A stretch of 64,000 bases of DNA from Plasmodiophora brassicae (taxonomy: Eukaryota > Endomyxa > Phytomyxea > Plasmodiophorida > Plasmodiophoridae). Under the pieces are notes generated by a model. The model did no database searches. It was not told where the DNA came from and worked only from the letters and a program-made list of their open reading frames with translations. The first letter of the stretch is position 1, and each line of letters opens with the position of its first letter. Location of the stretch: contig JASFAU010000010.1 in NCBI GenBank assembly GCA_039704465.1, positions 1,178,001 through 1,242,000 on the forward strand. Reading direction: 5' to 3'. The position numbers were made by a program, and so were the translations under genes. Positions 63,704-64,000 of the stretch are shown one piece after another.

Positions 63704-63982
63704 TCAAGATTTGCGGGTAGTGCTTCCAGGGACCGTCTTGCTGAAATGTGGTGGGACAGCAGAGCCCGTTGTAATGGGCTTCATCGAAAAGAACCTACCC
63801 ATTTTGGATGGGGTCGGGCGGAGTGCTGCCATTAGCGCTACTGGCGCCAAGCATCCGATCATCTGGCTGAGCGCATTAGCGACCAGGAAGTGCATCGGAG
63901 AGCTGTTCTGTACGGCAAGGACGATGAACTGCGCCAGGAGATATGCCACCGCTATCGTCCAGGAACTCCCCATTCTGCGCAA
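63704..63982 (-). CDS. possible partial gene at the right edge with hydrophobic segments
   Basis: Open frame of 92 codons with two hydrophobic stretches (WTIAVAYLLAQFIVLAVQ and LSQMIGCLAPVALMAAL) and a basic end. Local composition changes from the preceding repeats. No family is recognised, and it could be noise. Confidence 0.2.
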   Translation of the reverse strand: MRRMGSSWTIAVAYLLAQFIVLAVQNSSPMHFLVANALSQMIGCLAPVALMAALRPTPSKMGRFFSMKPITTGSAVPPHFSKTVPGSTTRKS

Positions 63983-64000
63983 TAGCGTCTTGCGCTTTGC

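Overview
The window is nuclear DNA from a GC-rich eukaryote. Protein-coding genes are cut by many short GT-AG introns (46-93 nt, mostly 50-80) and packed closely on both strands. It contains BBS7, a subunit of the ciliary BBSome, so the organism very probably builds a cilium or flagellum. It also has snurportin, a complete PRP8, calnexin, biosynthetic threonine dehydratase and a plant-like two-pore channel, which points to a free-living flagellated protist or a zoosporic (flagellated) fungus. A blastocladiomycete or chytrid-like fungus is my guess, not something the sequence proves. I rebuilt most genes exon by exon from protein homology recalled from the families. All ten multi-exon models that I closed completely have a total coding length divisible by three.

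Layout. 1-1283: 3' end of a LINE-type retrotransposon. 1729-13916: dense housekeeping block: two-pore channel (+), calnexin (-), thioredoxin-fold protein (-), snurportin-1 (-), epsin-type ENTH protein (+), SAC3/GANP-domain protein (+), secreted tyrosinase-like protein that has lost copper ligands (-). 13917-15947: gene-poor, with a 152-bp hairpin element and a 21-bp minisatellite. 15948-19185: BBS7 (-). 19495-28506: three tandem paralogues of a single-pass membrane protein with a lectin-like ectodomain (-). 28900-33346: C2H2 zinc-finger protein (+), threonine dehydratase (+), charged protein of unknown function (-). 33420-35550: inverted repeats, a hypothetical ORF and a decayed copy of the threonine dehydratase/neighbour junction. 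35692-39332: class C GPCR with a bacterial-type sugar-binding ectodomain (-). 40404-42119: amino-acid permease (+). 42398-50493: PRP8 (+). 51337-54873: second chimeric receptor (betaine-type solute-binding domain, cysteine-rich repeats, multi-TM) (+). 54874-64000: repeat-rich, gene-poor tract with two palindromes of about 1.5 kb, smaller inverted repeats, an ankyrin-like ORF and a frameshifted LINE reverse transcriptase.

Together: the housekeeping genes cover RNA splicing and snRNP import (PRP8, snurportin), ER folding (calnexin), endocytosis (epsin), ciliary trafficking (BBS7) and isoleucine synthesis. Two large receptors and three lectin-like receptors form a notable share of cell-surface sensing genes. 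The most unusual observations are (1) two different eukaryotic multi-TM receptors built on bacterial-type solute-binding domains, (2) a 5' splice-site preference for GTACGT instead of GTAAGT across 74 introns, (3) a tyrosinase fold without its copper-B histidines, and (4) repeated long palindromes. No tRNA, rRNA, CRISPR array or PRP8 intein was seen.
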